A stretch of 64,000 bases of DNA from an uncultured Synechococcus sp. (GCA_937911865.1 CALDSK010000299.1:1-64000); one strand, 5' to 3'; positions 43,721-52,907 are shown, counted from the first letter of the stretch. The notes: generated from the sequence alone by a model not told the origin. A program made the numbers and translations.

Positions 43721-45931
43721 ATGGCCTCCCCATTCTTAAAACGTTATTTACTTGCGCTAAACCGCTATAAGTGGCCGGGGCTGTTTACCTTTTTATTCAT
43801 CCTGGGGTCATCTAGCGTTGTTGCCTTTCAGCCAGAACCGCCGGATGAGTTTTATTCCGAGGGTGTCTTGGTGGACAACGTTCCTCTGGTCTCCTTCTCG
43901 AATACGGCGGGTCAGGTTCAAGCGCAGGGTCTTGGCATCATTGATGAAGACCTGCTGCTTTCAGATATTTTGTTAGAAGCGCTATCTGCCCAACTAGCGA
44001 CGAAGGATATCAATTACACGCCTGAGGAGATTGTCGAAAACACGAGCATTGATGTCGCTTTAGCCGAAGAGACAGAAGGCGATGAGGCCACAGGCTCTAG
44101 GGTGACGATTCGCTTTGTTGGTGATGATCCTGAAGTTACTAGAGTGGTCTTGACTGAAATGTTCAACGCGATGGTTGAGCTGAGTCAGATTACCAACCGC
44201 GATCGCCTACAGGCTATTACAGAAGATCTCAACCGCCGCCTGCCCACAATTGCATCGGAGCTACGTGAAGCAGAAGAAGCGCTAGAACGCTACGACCGGG
44301 TCGAAGGACCGGCGATTGTAGCGGCTACGGACGGTAGCCTGATCGCTTCTATTTCGGGTAGTCAGCAGCAGTTCCGTACTAATCAGATTGCGCTTGCAGG
44401 CATTGAGTCACAAATGCGCAGCATTCAGTCCCAGCTAGGGATGAATGCTGACCAGGCCTATGCTTCTTCGGCCCTTAGCGCAGATCCGCTGATTGCTCAG
44501 CTCCGCGCCCAGATTTCTGAAGTTGAAACAACCATGGCGCTTCAACGTAGCCAGGGCTTGCGGCCGGACCACCCTGATATGGTCGCTCTAAGGGAAAGTT
44601 TGGTTGCCTACCAGCAGCTGCTAAGCCAGCGTTCTAATGAGGTTTTAGGCGGCGATGGTACGGTTGCGCCATTACCTAGCGGCGCTCAGTCTAACCTAGA
44701 CCCGGCTCGTTCTGCTTTGGCCAATCAGCTCGTAAATTTAGATGCGCAGCGCGAGGCCCTCATCAGCCAACAGCAGGTGATTCAAGCTTCAGCCGTTGAG
44801 CTGCGCGACCAGTATTCCAGCTTGCCCAACAAGCAGCTCGAACGCAGTCGTTTGGCTGAGCAGGTTGGCTTCAGGCGAGATTTGTACAGCCGATTGCAGG
44901 CTAGTCTTGTGGACGCAGAGGTTGCTGCGGCTGAAACGGTTCCTAGTTTGGTGATCGCTAATCCGCCGTTTACGGTGGAGAACGAATCTGAGCGGCCTGC
45001 TCCAATTATGATTCTGCTAGCGGGCGCGCTGATGGGCCTGATTGTCGGTGGCGGTGTTGTATACCTGCTAGACATGCTAGATGGCACGGTACGCACTTCC
45101 GAAGAGCTAGAAGGCTCGCTGCAAGAGCAAGAAGTGCCGCTGTTGGGTGTAGTCCCTGCGATGAAGACACGCAGCGCCCGGTCTGTACCTGTTTTGGTCC
45201 AGCCTGATTCGGTTTATCACGCCAGCTATGAAAGGCTGCTGAGCCGCCTGCGGCTAGTTGGCACAGATGAACGCCCGACGGGCCCTCGAACGATTGTGAT
45301 GACCAGTACTCGCTCTCAGGAAGGGAAAAGTATTAGTGCCTATAACATGGCGATCGCATCGGCTAGAGCCGGACGTCGTACGCTTTTAATTGAAGCGGAC
45401 CTGCGGTCAGGATCTAAAGCAGAGATTTTAGGCTTAGGTATTGAGCCCCAGTCTGTGTTGGAGCCACTACGCTACTACAGCGGTCAGGTAGGCAACAACA
45501 TGCAGCTAGTGTCTCAAGTGGAGAACTTGTACGTTTGCCCATCGCCAGGGCCACAGCGCCAGCCAGCCGTCATTCTCGAATCGAGCGAAATGCAGCGTTT
45601 CCTAAAAGATGCCCGGTCGCGCTTTGACATGGTGATTTTGGACACGCCGTCACTCACTCGCTGTGACGACGCGCTGCTATTAGAAGGACAAACAGATGGC
45701 ATTATTCTAGTTGCCAGACCCGGCGTTACGGAGAAAGCAGTCCTAGAGACGGCCCTAGAAGAGCTAGAACTTAGCGATGACGTGCGTCTATTAGGTGCGG
45801 TCATCAACGCGGCTAGTCTAAGCCCTGAACAGATGATTTCAGCTGAGGCTGATGTTGTCGAAGAGCCCTACGTGTATACGCCAGAGCCTGAATTCACGCG
45901 CTCTGGTCCTGCTGGCCGGATAGACTTTTAG
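43721..45931 (+). CDS. Wzc-like polysaccharide co-polymerase with BY-kinase domain
   Basis: The 736-aa protein has an N-terminal Wzz region with a first membrane helix (~16-35), a long coiled-coil periplasmic part (~150-400) and a second helix (PIMILLAGALMGLIVGGGVVYL, ~427-448). The cytoplasmic ATPase follows: Walker A SQEGKS near 536, Walker A' TLLIEADLRSG and Walker B MVILDTPSL near 640. Only two tyrosines lie in the last ~25 residues (EPYVYTPEPE), so the Tyr-rich cluster of classical BY-kinases is reduced. It controls chain length and export together with the Wza-like protein. Confidence 0.9.
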   Translation: MASPFLKRYLLALNRYKWPGLFTFLFILGSSSVVAFQPEPPDEFYSEGVLVDNVPLVSFSNTAGQVQAQGLGIIDEDLLLSDILLEALSAQLATKDINYTPEEIVENTSIDVALAEETEGDEATGSRVTIRFVGDDPEVTRVVLTEMFNAMVELSQITNRDRLQAITEDLNRRLPTIASELREAEEALERYDRVEGPAIVAATDGSLIASISGSQQQFRTNQIALAGIESQMRSIQSQLGMNADQAYASSALSADPLIAQLRAQISEVETTMALQRSQGLRPDHPDMVALRESLVAYQQLLSQRSNEVLGGDGTVAPLPSGAQSNLDPARSALANQLVNLDAQREALISQQQVIQASAVELRDQYSSLPNKQLERSRLAEQVGFRRDLYSRLQASLVDAEVAAAETVPSLVIANPPFTVENESERPAPIMILLAGALMGLIVGGGVVYLLDMLDGTVRTSEELEGSLQEQEVPLLGVVPAMKTRSARSVPVLVQPDSVYHASYERLLSRLRLVGTDERPTGPRTIVMTSTRSQEGKSISAYNMAIASARAGRRTLLIEADLRSGSKAEILGLGIEPQSVLEPLRYYSGQVGNNMQLVSQVENLYVCPSPGPQRQPAVILESSEMQRFLKDARSRFDMVILDTPSLTRCDDALLLEGQTDGIILVARPGVTEKAVLETALEELELSDDVRLLGAVINAASLSPEQMISAEADVVEEPYVYTPEPEFTRSGPAGRIDF

Positions 45932-46018
45932 GCTTAATCTTTGCGCTTTAACCTTTTAGCTTTAACCCGCTAGCGTCATAGGATACTCTGTTCAGAGGTG
46001 AAAACTTTTGAAATCACA

Positions 46019-46348
46019 ATGACGACCTATTACTATGTAGCGGCTAGTCAGCGCTTTCTCTTAGAAGAAGAGCCCTTTGACGAGGTCCTGCAAGAACGCT
46101 ATCGCCGCTATCAGTCAGAAGAAAGAGAAGTCGATTTCTGGCTGATCAAGCAGCCTGCTTTTTTAGAAGCGCCTGAACTGGCTGAGGTGAAGGCAAAATG
46201 CCCTCAACCGTCTGCGGCAGTAGTTTCTACCGACAAAACTTTCGTCACCTGGCTCAAGTTGCGGCTTGAGTACGTCGCGATTGGCCAATTTGAAGCGCCC
46301 ACAGAAACGATTCCCGATCCGCTAGCGTCTTCAGAAGCCGTTACTTAA
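46019..46348 (+). CDS. MgPME-cyclase complex family protein (DUF2488)
   Basis: From the ATG at 46019 the protein is 109 aa. A GTG at 45998 adds seven residues and is less likely, because the family begins at TTYYYVAAS. Key blocks are YYYVAASQRFLLEEEPFDEVL, VDFWLIKQPAFLEAPELAEVK and FVTWLKLRLEYV. The family is linked to the Mg-protoporphyrin monomethyl-ester cyclase step of chlorophyll synthesis in cyanobacteria and plastids. Its place next to polysaccharide genes is not informative. Confidence 0.88.
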   Translation: MTTYYYVAASQRFLLEEEPFDEVLQERYRRYQSEEREVDFWLIKQPAFLEAPELAEVKAKCPQPSAAVVSTDKTFVTWLKLRLEYVAIGQFEAPTETIPDPLASSEAVT

Positions 46349-46359
46349 TTCCTGAAATC

Positions 46360-47010
46360 ATGTTATTTGTTCGTCGTTTGTTGTTAGCGAGCTTCCTAAT
46401 CGGCTCTGCTGCAAGTGCATCTGGCCTGCTGAGTCAATCGGCTCTCGCTCAATCGGCTTTGCCAGTCTGTCCTCCGCCCACCGACAGCGAGTACCTGCTG
46501 TTAGTAAGAGGTGAAACAGAAGCTGAGCGGGCTGAGATTGCTTCGATTTTGCCGGTTGAGAGTGCTGTGCTGATCTGTCAGTACACTGACGAGGTGCTCG
46601 TACGAGCAGGTGGCTTTAGTAGCTTAGAAACTGCCAATGCCTGGGCCAGCTACATGACAACCGAGAAGGGCTTTGAAAGTTTTGTTTCTCAGTCAGCTGG
46701 CCAAACCGCTGGGGCAGGAACGGCTGCCGCTGCTAGTAGTTCATCGGCTTATCAGCCTCGGCTACTGGGCTCCGGATATGCAGTGCTTGTAGACTATGGC
46801 AGTCGCCCGGAAGTTGCTACGTCAGTCGGGCAGCTGTTTCGCCCGGTGGGACTCGCTGTTTATCAGCAAAGGGCTTATCTACTAGCTGGCTACACAACAG
46901 ATGCAAGCAGCGCCAACGCTACGCTACAGCAATTGACGAACGCGCAGCTGGCAGCAATTGTGGTAAATGCTGAGCAAGTGGTACAGCTGTCGGCTGAAGT
47001 ATCACCTTGA
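46360..47010 (+). CDS. Exported protein of unknown function
   Basis: The 216-aa protein has a Sec signal (LLLASFLIGSAASASGLLS, probable cleavage at ALAQS near 31). Two similar ~75-aa halves each have a beta-alpha-beta pattern (YLLLVRGETEAERAEI... and YAVLVDYGSRPEVATSV...), joined by an Ala/Gly/Ser linker. The fold could be SPOR-like or ferredoxin-like; no catalytic residue stands out. It starts 12 bp after the preceding gene, so the two may be co-transcribed. Confidence 0.72.
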   Translation: MLFVRRLLLASFLIGSAASASGLLSQSALAQSALPVCPPPTDSEYLLLVRGETEAERAEIASILPVESAVLICQYTDEVLVRAGGFSSLETANAWASYMTTEKGFESFVSQSAGQTAGAGTAAAASSSSAYQPRLLGSGYAVLVDYGSRPEVATSVGQLFRPVGLAVYQQRAYLLAGYTTDASSANATLQQLTNAQLAAIVVNAEQVVQLSAEVSP

Positions 47011-47058
47011 ATTTGATTGGAGTAGCAGATTAATTTGAGATCTACGTTTGCCCCGTCT

Positions 47059-47101
47059 CAGGTTATTAGGCGCAGGTTAATTGAGCGCAGGTTATTGAAC
47101 G
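47059..47101. repeat. 14-15 bp unit, three tandem copies
   Basis: CAGGTTATTAGGCG (47059-47072), CAGGTTAATTGAGCG (47073-47087) and CAGGTTATTGAACG (47088-47101) follow one another between convergent genes. Confidence 0.8.
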
Positions 47102-47122
47102 CAGATGTATCAGCTCAGGTAA

Positions 47123-47584
47123 TTAGCTCAGGCCATTGGGCGCAGAGAGCCAGGCGATAATTACACCCAGTGCGGAGCCGACAATAACCTGAACTGGCGT
47201 GTGTCCTAGCAGTTCTTTGAGCCTGTCCTCATTGAATTCGGCGTTCTCTTGAAAGAGTTCGTCTAGAATTTGGTTGAGAATTTTGGCTTGCTTGCCTGCG
47301 GCCTGTCGAACGCCTGCGGCATCGTACATGACGATGACGGCAAATACTGACGTGATGGCAAATGCGGGCGTGCTCCAGCCAATGGTTTGGCCAACGCCAC
47401 AGGCCAATGCGGTGACGAGTGCGGAGTGAGCACTTGGCATACCACCTGTTTCGAAGAGGACTTTGGGATTGATAGAGCGGTGCTGAACAAACTCGAAGAC
47501 CAGCTTGAGAGCTTGGGCTGTGATACAGGCGACAAGAGCCACCCACAGCACATGGTTTTGGAAGATTTCGCTAAAGTCCTGCAT
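47123..47584 (-). CDS. Divergent PAP2-family membrane protein
   Basis: The 153-aa protein matches the divergent PAP2 (DUF212) family: GGMPSAHSALVTAL near 48, VMYDAAGVRQAAGKQAKILN near 86, and ELLGHTPVQVIVGSALG near 124. These hold the His and acidic residues of the family. Three to four hydrophobic segments predict an integral membrane phosphatase-like protein. The substrate is unknown. It is encoded just after crtE on the same strand, with an 80-bp gap. Confidence 0.9.
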   Translation of the reverse strand: MQDFSEIFQNHVLWVALVACITAQALKLVFEFVQHRSINPKVLFETGGMPSAHSALVTALACGVGQTIGWSTPAFAITSVFAVIVMYDAAGVRQAAGKQAKILNQILDELFQENAEFNEDRLKELLGHTPVQVIVGSALGVIIAWLSAPNGLS

Positions 47585-47664
47585 GGATTCGAAGTTGGCA
47601 GATGAATGAAGTGAGTTAAATAAAAAGCGGGCTGCTGTATGGCTATTTGCTAGCTATTGTCACG

Positions 47665-48576
47665 CTAGTGCGTTCGAGCCGTAATAAATTGAGCAATTTC
47701 AATCAAAGGCCGAGCCCGTTCGTCAAAGTCAGAAAGTTCTGCTATGGCTTCTGCTATTAGCTGCTCTGCCCTGCGCTTTGATTCTTCTAATCCCCAGAGG
47801 CTGGGATAGGTAGCCTTTTGCGCCGCTACATCCTTGCCGACAGATTTACCGAGTTCTTCAGGTGTAGATGTGATGTCTAAAATGTCATCTACAATTTGAA
47901 ACGCCAGGCCGATGCGCTGTGCATACCGACTTAATTGATCAACTGTCGACGGCGTTGCTCCGGCCAGTAGTGCACCCGAAGTTACCGAAACCTCTAACAG
48001 CGCTGCGGTTTTATGCATGTGGATAAACGTCAGCGTTTTTTCATCGACGATCGTTCCTTCAGAGGCCAAATCAACAATTTGGCCACCGACCAAACCCGCT
48101 GCACCGACAGCCTTTCCTAGTCTGGCAACCACCTCTAAAATGCGCTCAGCTGCAGCGCCTTTGGTTTGAGTCGCGATGTATTCAAAGGCATAGGTCAGTA
48201 GCGCATCGCCCGCTAGAACGGCCACGTCTTCTCCGTAGACTTTGTGATTAGTAAGCTGGCCGCGGCGATAGTCATCATTGTCCATGGCGGGTAAGTCGTC
48301 ATGGATCAGCGACATTGTATGAACCATTTCTAGGGCGCAGGCGGTGGGCATTGCCGTTGATGTCTCAGCGCCCAGTAGCTCGCAAGTTGCTAAGCACAAA
48401 ATGGGTCTCAACCGTTTGCCACCTGCCATGAGCGAATAGCGCATAGCCTCGTAAATTTGCTCAGGATAAACAACCGGTAAGGACGCTTCTAGCGCAGCTT
48501 CGACTTGAACGCAGCGCTCCTTGAGATAGGTGTCAAGGTTAAAGGTGCTGGGTGTATCGAGATTCGTGGTCACCAT
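47665..48576 (-). CDS. crtE: Geranylgeranyl diphosphate synthase
   Basis: This enzyme makes the C20 precursor of carotenoids, the chlorophyll phytyl tail and quinones. The 303-aa protein has the first Asp-rich motif HDDLPAMDNDD (near 93), the substrate lid GGKRLRPILC and the second Asp-rich motif QIVDDILDIT (near 230). Length and order are typical of the short-chain trans-prenyl transferase family. The divergent PAP2 gene follows on the same strand. Confidence 0.96.
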   Translation of the reverse strand: MVTTNLDTPSTFNLDTYLKERCVQVEAALEASLPVVYPEQIYEAMRYSLMAGGKRLRPILCLATCELLGAETSTAMPTACALEMVHTMSLIHDDLPAMDNDDYRRGQLTNHKVYGEDVAVLAGDALLTYAFEYIATQTKGAAAERILEVVARLGKAVGAAGLVGGQIVDLASEGTIVDEKTLTFIHMHKTAALLEVSVTSGALLAGATPSTVDQLSRYAQRIGLAFQIVDDILDITSTPEELGKSVGKDVAAQKATYPSLWGLEESKRRAEQLIAEAIAELSDFDERARPLIEIAQFITARTH

Positions 48577-48621
48577 GAGGAAATAAAAAGCGAGGAAGTA
48601 AAAAGCGAGGAAATAAGAAGC
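48577..48621. repeat. 15-bp unit, three tandem copies abutting crtE
   Basis: GAGGAAATAAAAAGC (48577-48591) is followed by two near-copies (48592-48606, 48607-48621) and a partial fourth. On the crtE strand these lie directly before the ATG, so they place repeated TTCCTC words where the ribosome binding site should be. Confidence 0.85.
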
Positions 48622-48837
48622 GAGGAAACGATGAACAATATGTTGTAGTAGGTTCTATTGTCTTAAACCGTCTTGAACTTGAGTTGCTTTGAGCTTGAGC
48701 TGCCTTGACTTTGAGTTTGTTGTTTGTTGCTGAGGCTGAATTCCCGTGATCTCTGTGAGCGTAGCTTAGATAAGAATATAGTCCTTCGGAGAGCAGAGTC
48801 TTCTACAAACATGGCTAGAACATAGCCAGAACACAGT

Positions 48838-48866
48838 ATTAAGAGATGAGAAATTAAGAGATGAGA
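48838..48866. repeat. 14-15 bp unit, two tandem copies plus degenerate third
   Basis: ATTAAGAGATGAGAA (48838-48852) and ATTAAGAGATGAGA (48853-48866) are followed by diverged copies up to the folD stop. Confidence 0.75.
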
Positions 48867-48895
48867 ATTAAGAAGTGGGAGTTAAGAGACAGATA

Positions 48896-49777
48896 TTAAG
48901 GGGTTGTTTCTGCCAACATTCGGTTGCGGTAGCTCGCAATTGTATTTTCGAGCAGCATGGTGACCGTCATAGGACCGATGCCACCGGGGACGGGGGTAAT
49001 TTCACCTGCTATAGGTTCTACAGCTGCAAAATCAATGTCTCCAACCAGCTTGGCCCGACCGCCCTCTGCACCCTCAACTCGATTAATGCCAACATCGATC
49101 ACGGTCGATCCCGGTTTGACCATCTCTTTCCCAACTAGCCTAGGAACGCCAACTGCTGCTATCAGAATATCGGCTGAACGGGTCAATTCCGCTAAGTTTT
49201 TTGTCTTTGAGTGGGCAAACGTCGGTGTCACGTCAGCTGCTAGCAGCATCAGGCCGATAGGTTTACCAACTAAAATGCTGCGCCCAAGAACCACAGCCGT
49301 CTTTCCTGCTAGCGGAATATCGTATTCAGCCAGCAGCCGCATAATGCCCGCTGGTGTGCAGCTCCGCAGGCCGGGCTCACCTCTGCCCAGTCGCCCCAGA
49401 TTAACCGGATGCAGGCCATCGGCATCTTTGTCTGGGTCAATGAGTGCCAGCAGGCTAGTCGCATTTAGATGCTTTGGCAGGGGTAGCTGCACCAGAATGC
49501 CGTCTACATTGGGGTTTTGGTTGAGGGCTAGAATCTCCTCAGCGACCGCTGCTTGAGTGGTCGCTGTAGGCAAATGCTTGCCCAAAGACGCAATGCCCAT
49601 CCGCTCGCAGGCCCGCTCTTTATTGCGTACGTAAGCGGCGCTCGCAGGATTGTCTCCGACCATCAGCACGGCCAGTCCGGGTGGTCGCCCCACCGCTGCT
49701 TGCCATGTCTGAATCTGTGAGACATGACCAGCTTGAATCTGCTTTGCAAGCGCTTTCCCGTCGAGGATCTGGGCCAT
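48896..49777 (-). CDS. folD: Bifunctional methylenetetrahydrofolate dehydrogenase/cyclohydrolase
   Basis: FolD interconverts 5,10-methylene- and 10-formyl-tetrahydrofolate with NADP. From the ATG at 49775-49777 it is 293 aa; upstream in-frame codons back to 49876 encode no conserved sequence. Motifs include YVRNKERACERMG with the catalytic Lys, VDGILVQLPLPKHL, GRSILVGKPIGLML of the nucleotide-binding domain, and the PVPGGIGPMTV ending signature. Confidence 0.96.
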   Translation of the reverse strand: MAQILDGKALAKQIQAGHVSQIQTWQAAVGRPPGLAVLMVGDNPASAAYVRNKERACERMGIASLGKHLPTATTQAAVAEEILALNQNPNVDGILVQLPLPKHLNATSLLALIDPDKDADGLHPVNLGRLGRGEPGLRSCTPAGIMRLLAEYDIPLAGKTAVVLGRSILVGKPIGLMLLAADVTPTFAHSKTKNLAELTRSADILIAAVGVPRLVGKEMVKPGSTVIDVGINRVEGAEGGRAKLVGDIDFAAVEPIAGEITPVPGGIGPMTVTMLLENTIASYRNRMLAETTP

Positions 49778-49990
49778 AATGATAAGATACGCAGCGTTTG
49801 TGACGGGTATCCTTAAGACAAATAATTTTGATAGGGATGCTGCAAGGATGAGCTGGCTAAGCCCATGTAAAGACATCCTGAAAATACATACTGAAACCAG
49901 ATTACCAAAGCGCTGTAGAAAAAGGCACTACAGAATTGAACGCTGACGTATTGCCCAGTAAGCATCGTTGTAGGGAGCCATCTTTTGAAG

Positions 49991-50461
49991 ATGTTTGTAT
50001 CAAGCGGAAAGATATTCCATCTGTTTTTCAGTCGCTCAGCGATCGCTAGTAGTGTCCTTATCGTATTGGTGCTGTCAGCTTGTACTGTGGCCGAGACGGG
50101 TGGCGATGCCTCCTCTGAGGGTTTGGAGTCCGGTGGATTAGAGTTACCCTCAGTTCAGATGCCTGCGCTTCGATTGTCTAGCAGGACAGTGGTGCCGATT
50201 GAGTCTTTGATGGCTGAGGGAGCTGGTGAATCGGTCGCGGTATCTGGAACTGTGGCTCAGCGGGTCGCGATTTTGGGAGGTTGGCTCTATGAGGTTCAAG
50301 ACGATACGGGTAGCCTGTGGGTGCTCACTAAGCGCTCTGAGCCTACGGTGGGTGAGCTAGCAACGGTAGAAGGCGTGGTCCACTACGAGCCGATTGTGGT
50401 GGGTGAAATCGATGCAGGCAGTGTGTATTTAGAAGAAGCGTCTTATCGTGGCGATTCCTGA
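49991..50461 (+). CDS. Lipoprotein with OB-fold-like domain, upstream of cobH
   Basis: The ATG at 49991 is preferred over a TTG two codons earlier. The protein has a lipoprotein signal (IASSVLIVLVLSAC, lipobox LSAC near residue 32) and a ~100-aa C-terminal domain with alternating beta-strands (SVAVSGTVAQRVAILGGWLYEVQD, GSLWVLTKRSEP, LATVEGVVHYEP), which resembles an OB-fold. It is an outer or periplasmic lipid-anchored protein. Its stop overlaps the cobH ATG by one base, so it is expressed with cobalamin genes, but no functional link is known to me. Confidence 0.78.
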   Translation: MFVSSGKIFHLFFSRSAIASSVLIVLVLSACTVAETGGDASSEGLESGGLELPSVQMPALRLSSRTVVPIESLMAEGAGESVAVSGTVAQRVAILGGWLYEVQDDTGSLWVLTKRSEPTVGELATVEGVVHYEPIVVGEIDAGSVYLEEASYRGDS

Positions 50462-51078
50462 TGCCTGACTATTTCGAGCACGATATTACCCTGGCTAGCT
50501 TTGCTCAAATTGATCGGGAGATAGGTGCGCACGGTTTTACGCCAGCTGAGTATGCGATCGCCCGCCGTATTATCCATACCACTGCAGATTTTGAATTTGC
50601 CCAGCTGCTACAGTTTTCGGGCGCACCGACTGCCGCTGCAAGCTCAGCTTTTCAGCGGGGCGCTACTATCGTTACCGACGTTTCTATGGTGGCCGCTGGC
50701 ATTCGTACGGTTGCCCAACGCACCTGGCAGGCGCCTGTTGTGGCTGCTATTCAGCATGCGCCTGCTGACCTAGCTAGCGGCCAAACACGCAGCGCCGCGG
50801 GCATGAGCCACTGCATAGAAGACTCTCCAAAGGCGATTGTTGCTGTGGGTAATGCGCCGACGGCTCTGTTGGCCATCTGTAAGGCTATCGAAGCGGGTAG
50901 GGCGCAGCCAGCACTGATCATCGGTGCACCAGTAGGCTTTATCAATGTCGTGGAGTCTAAACAGGCCTTGGCGCAGCTAGCCGTGCCCCACATTTTGATC
51001 TCGGGGCGTAAGGGCGGCTCAGCAGTGGCTGCTGCTATCCTCAATGCGCTGATGATCTGGACCTGGCAGCACTCATGA
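50461..51078 (+). CDS. cobH: Precorrin-8X methylmutase
   Basis: The enzyme moves a methyl group from C-11 to C-12 to give (hydrogeno)byrinic acid in corrin-ring synthesis. The 205-aa protein has YAIARRIIHTTADFEFAQLL near the N-terminus, with the catalytic His of the family, IVTDVSMVAAGI, and VGNAPTALLAIC followed by PALIIGAPVGFINVVESK. It starts on the last base of the lipoprotein stop and overlaps the next cobalamin gene by 4 bp, a tight operon. Confidence 0.95.
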   Translation: MPDYFEHDITLASFAQIDREIGAHGFTPAEYAIARRIIHTTADFEFAQLLQFSGAPTAAASSAFQRGATIVTDVSMVAAGIRTVAQRTWQAPVVAAIQHAPADLASGQTRSAAGMSHCIEDSPKAIVAVGNAPTALLAICKAIEAGRAQPALIIGAPVGFINVVESKQALAQLAVPHILISGRKGGSAVAAAILNALMIWTWQHS

Positions 51079-52397
51079 CGGCTCCGCTGATTCATGTCGT
51101 AGGGGTAGGGCTCTCAGGTGCTAGCAGCCTAGCAGCTGAGGCAATGGCGGTTGTGCAGTCGGCCACGCTACTGATGGGTGCTCGGCGACATCTAGCCTGT
51201 ATGGCTGAGGTCGTTGAGGCTGAATCTGCCGAAACATGGGAGCTGGGCGATTTTTCTCAGGTGTTTCAGGCGCTGCGATCGCACCTTAAACAGTTTCCTC
51301 AAACCCGAACGGTCATTCTTGCAACCGGCGATCCCCTATTCTTTGGGTTAGGCCGGCTGCTGCTTGCATCCTTTCCTGCCGATCAGCTTATTTTCTATCC
51401 ACAAGTCAGCGCCATACAGCTGGCTTTTAGTCGCCTAAAAATACCGTGGCAAGACGCCACACTGGTGAGCGTGCACGGTAGAGGCGAGGCCCTGCTGAGC
51501 CAAGCATTGAAACGGGGCGATCCCAAAATTGCCGTGCTGACGGACAGCGTGCTAACACCCAAGGCGATTTCAGCGCTCATTTCAGCGCTTGAACTGCCGA
51601 TTGCTTATCAGCTTTGGGCCTGTGAAAACTTAGGCGGCAGCGGCGAGCGTATCCGCCAGTATGATGCGACCTATGTGCCGGGTTCAGAAGAATTTGCACC
51701 GCTTAATGTTGTTGTGCTCGTTCGGCAGCCAGAGAGACGTGCTGAGGGATTGGCTACTGTCGAAGCGCCCACAGCCGAGCAACACCCTTTGATTGGTCTG
51801 CCTGATTCCGTCTTTAAGGGATACGCCGACCGACCGATGCTAATAACGAAGCGAGAAATTCGGCTGCTGATTTTAGGGGCGATCGCGCCGCTTGATAACC
51901 AGGTCATTTGGGATATCGGTGCTGGTACAGGTTCAGTGAGCGTTGAACTCAGTCGGCTGTGCCCTACGGCGCGGATCTATGCGATTGAAAAGACGGCGAT
52001 GGGCGTAGCGCTCATTGCTGAGAATGCGAAAAGATTTGCGATCGCGCCAATCACCATCATTCAGGGAAAAGCCCCTGCCGCCTTCTCTGCATTACCCAGC
52101 CCAAATCGAGTGTTTATTGGTGGTAGCAGCGGCCAGCTAGTCAAAATATTGGATTATTTACATCAAAACTGCGGCCCAGACCGAATTGTTCTAGCTTTAG
52201 CGACTCTAGAGCATCTGAGTGCAGTGACCGTGTGGATTAATCAACACGCTATTCAAGAATGCTGGCAGTATCAGTTAACACAGGTAAACATTGCTCGTTC
52301 AGTTCCGGTTGGCCCGCTAACCCGACTATCTCCTCTTAATCCAGTCACGATACTAACGCTGAATAAAAAGTCAAATATGGCGCAATCCACGAAATAG
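51075..52397 (+). CDS. cbiET: Fused CbiE/CbiT precorrin methyltransferase
   Basis: The 440-aa fusion methylates C-5 and C-15 and decarboxylates the C-12 acetate in corrin assembly. The CbiE half (~1-205) has the tetrapyrrole-methylase start IHVVGVGLSGASSL and VILATGDPLFFGLG near 75. The CbiT half (~245-435) has the SAM motif WDIGAGTGSVSVELSRL near 278 and IIQGKAPAAF. The fusion is common (CobL-like). It overlaps cobH by 4 bp (ATGA), so translation is coupled. Confidence 0.95.
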   Translation: MTAPLIHVVGVGLSGASSLAAEAMAVVQSATLLMGARRHLACMAEVVEAESAETWELGDFSQVFQALRSHLKQFPQTRTVILATGDPLFFGLGRLLLASFPADQLIFYPQVSAIQLAFSRLKIPWQDATLVSVHGRGEALLSQALKRGDPKIAVLTDSVLTPKAISALISALELPIAYQLWACENLGGSGERIRQYDATYVPGSEEFAPLNVVVLVRQPERRAEGLATVEAPTAEQHPLIGLPDSVFKGYADRPMLITKREIRLLILGAIAPLDNQVIWDIGAGTGSVSVELSRLCPTARIYAIEKTAMGVALIAENAKRFAIAPITIIQGKAPAAFSALPSPNRVFIGGSSGQLVKILDYLHQNCGPDRIVLALATLEHLSAVTVWINQHAIQECWQYQLTQVNIARSVPVGPLTRLSPLNPVTILTLNKKSNMAQSTK

Positions 52398-52511
52398 CTA
52401 AATATAGAAACTAACAGACAAGAAACGAAGGAAAAACGTGGATACCTTTGATAACTAATTCAACGTTAAAAGCACACTTAATTAATGCAAGGTGTAAAGG
52501 TAAGGTTTGTC

Positions 52512-52907
52512 TTACTCTGCTATTTCACCTGCTTCATCTTCCACGTCACTGAGCTGTTCTAAGCGAATGTGCTTGTAACCTAGTTTAATCATAAACTCAT
52601 CACCCGGCTTGAGACCCATTTCTTGGGTATAAGTAGAGCCAATAACTATTTGACCATTTTTGTGCACGCTGACTCGATAAGTTGGCTCTCGCCCGCGACC
52701 GTCTTTAGTGCCTTCAGGACTCAGTGAAATGCCTCTAGCTTCTAGAAGCGCATCGTAAAAATCGGCCAGGTTCGCTCGGACCTGATTGTCCTTGGTCAGC
52801 GTGTAATAGCCGCAGCCCTGCGCTCTCTCCCTTTTTGAAAGATGAGCCAGTTCATTAAATTTTTGAAGCAGCGCTTTCCCTTTCAGCGGTGCGTTTTTAT
52901 CAGCCAT
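52512..52907 (-). CDS. cyAbrB-type transcriptional regulator
   Basis: The 131-aa protein belongs to the cyanobacterial AbrB family, which controls carbon/nitrogen balance and photosynthesis genes. It has the N-terminal cyanobacterial block (ALLQKFNELAHLSKRERAQGCGYY) and a C-terminal AbrB DNA-binding region (GREPTYRVSVHKNGQIVIGSTY, then LKPGDEFMIKLGYKHIRL). An acidic tail closes it. A 15-bp perfect palindrome lies about 95 bp upstream and may be part of its control region. Confidence 0.93.
   Translation of the reverse strand: MADKNAPLKGKALLQKFNELAHLSKRERAQGCGYYTLTKDNQVRANLADFYDALLEARGISLSPEGTKDGRGREPTYRVSVHKNGQIVIGSTYTQEMGLKPGDEFMIKLGYKHIRLEQLSDVEDEAGEIAE

Larger units (their letters stand above)
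48577..48895. other. Repeat-rich spacer between folD and crtE
   Basis: This 319-bp spacer has no gene. It contains a 15-bp triplication right at the crtE start (48577-48621), A/T-rich words, and a 14-15 bp duplication (48838-48866) next to the folD stop. It must include the crtE promoter. Confidence 0.6.
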
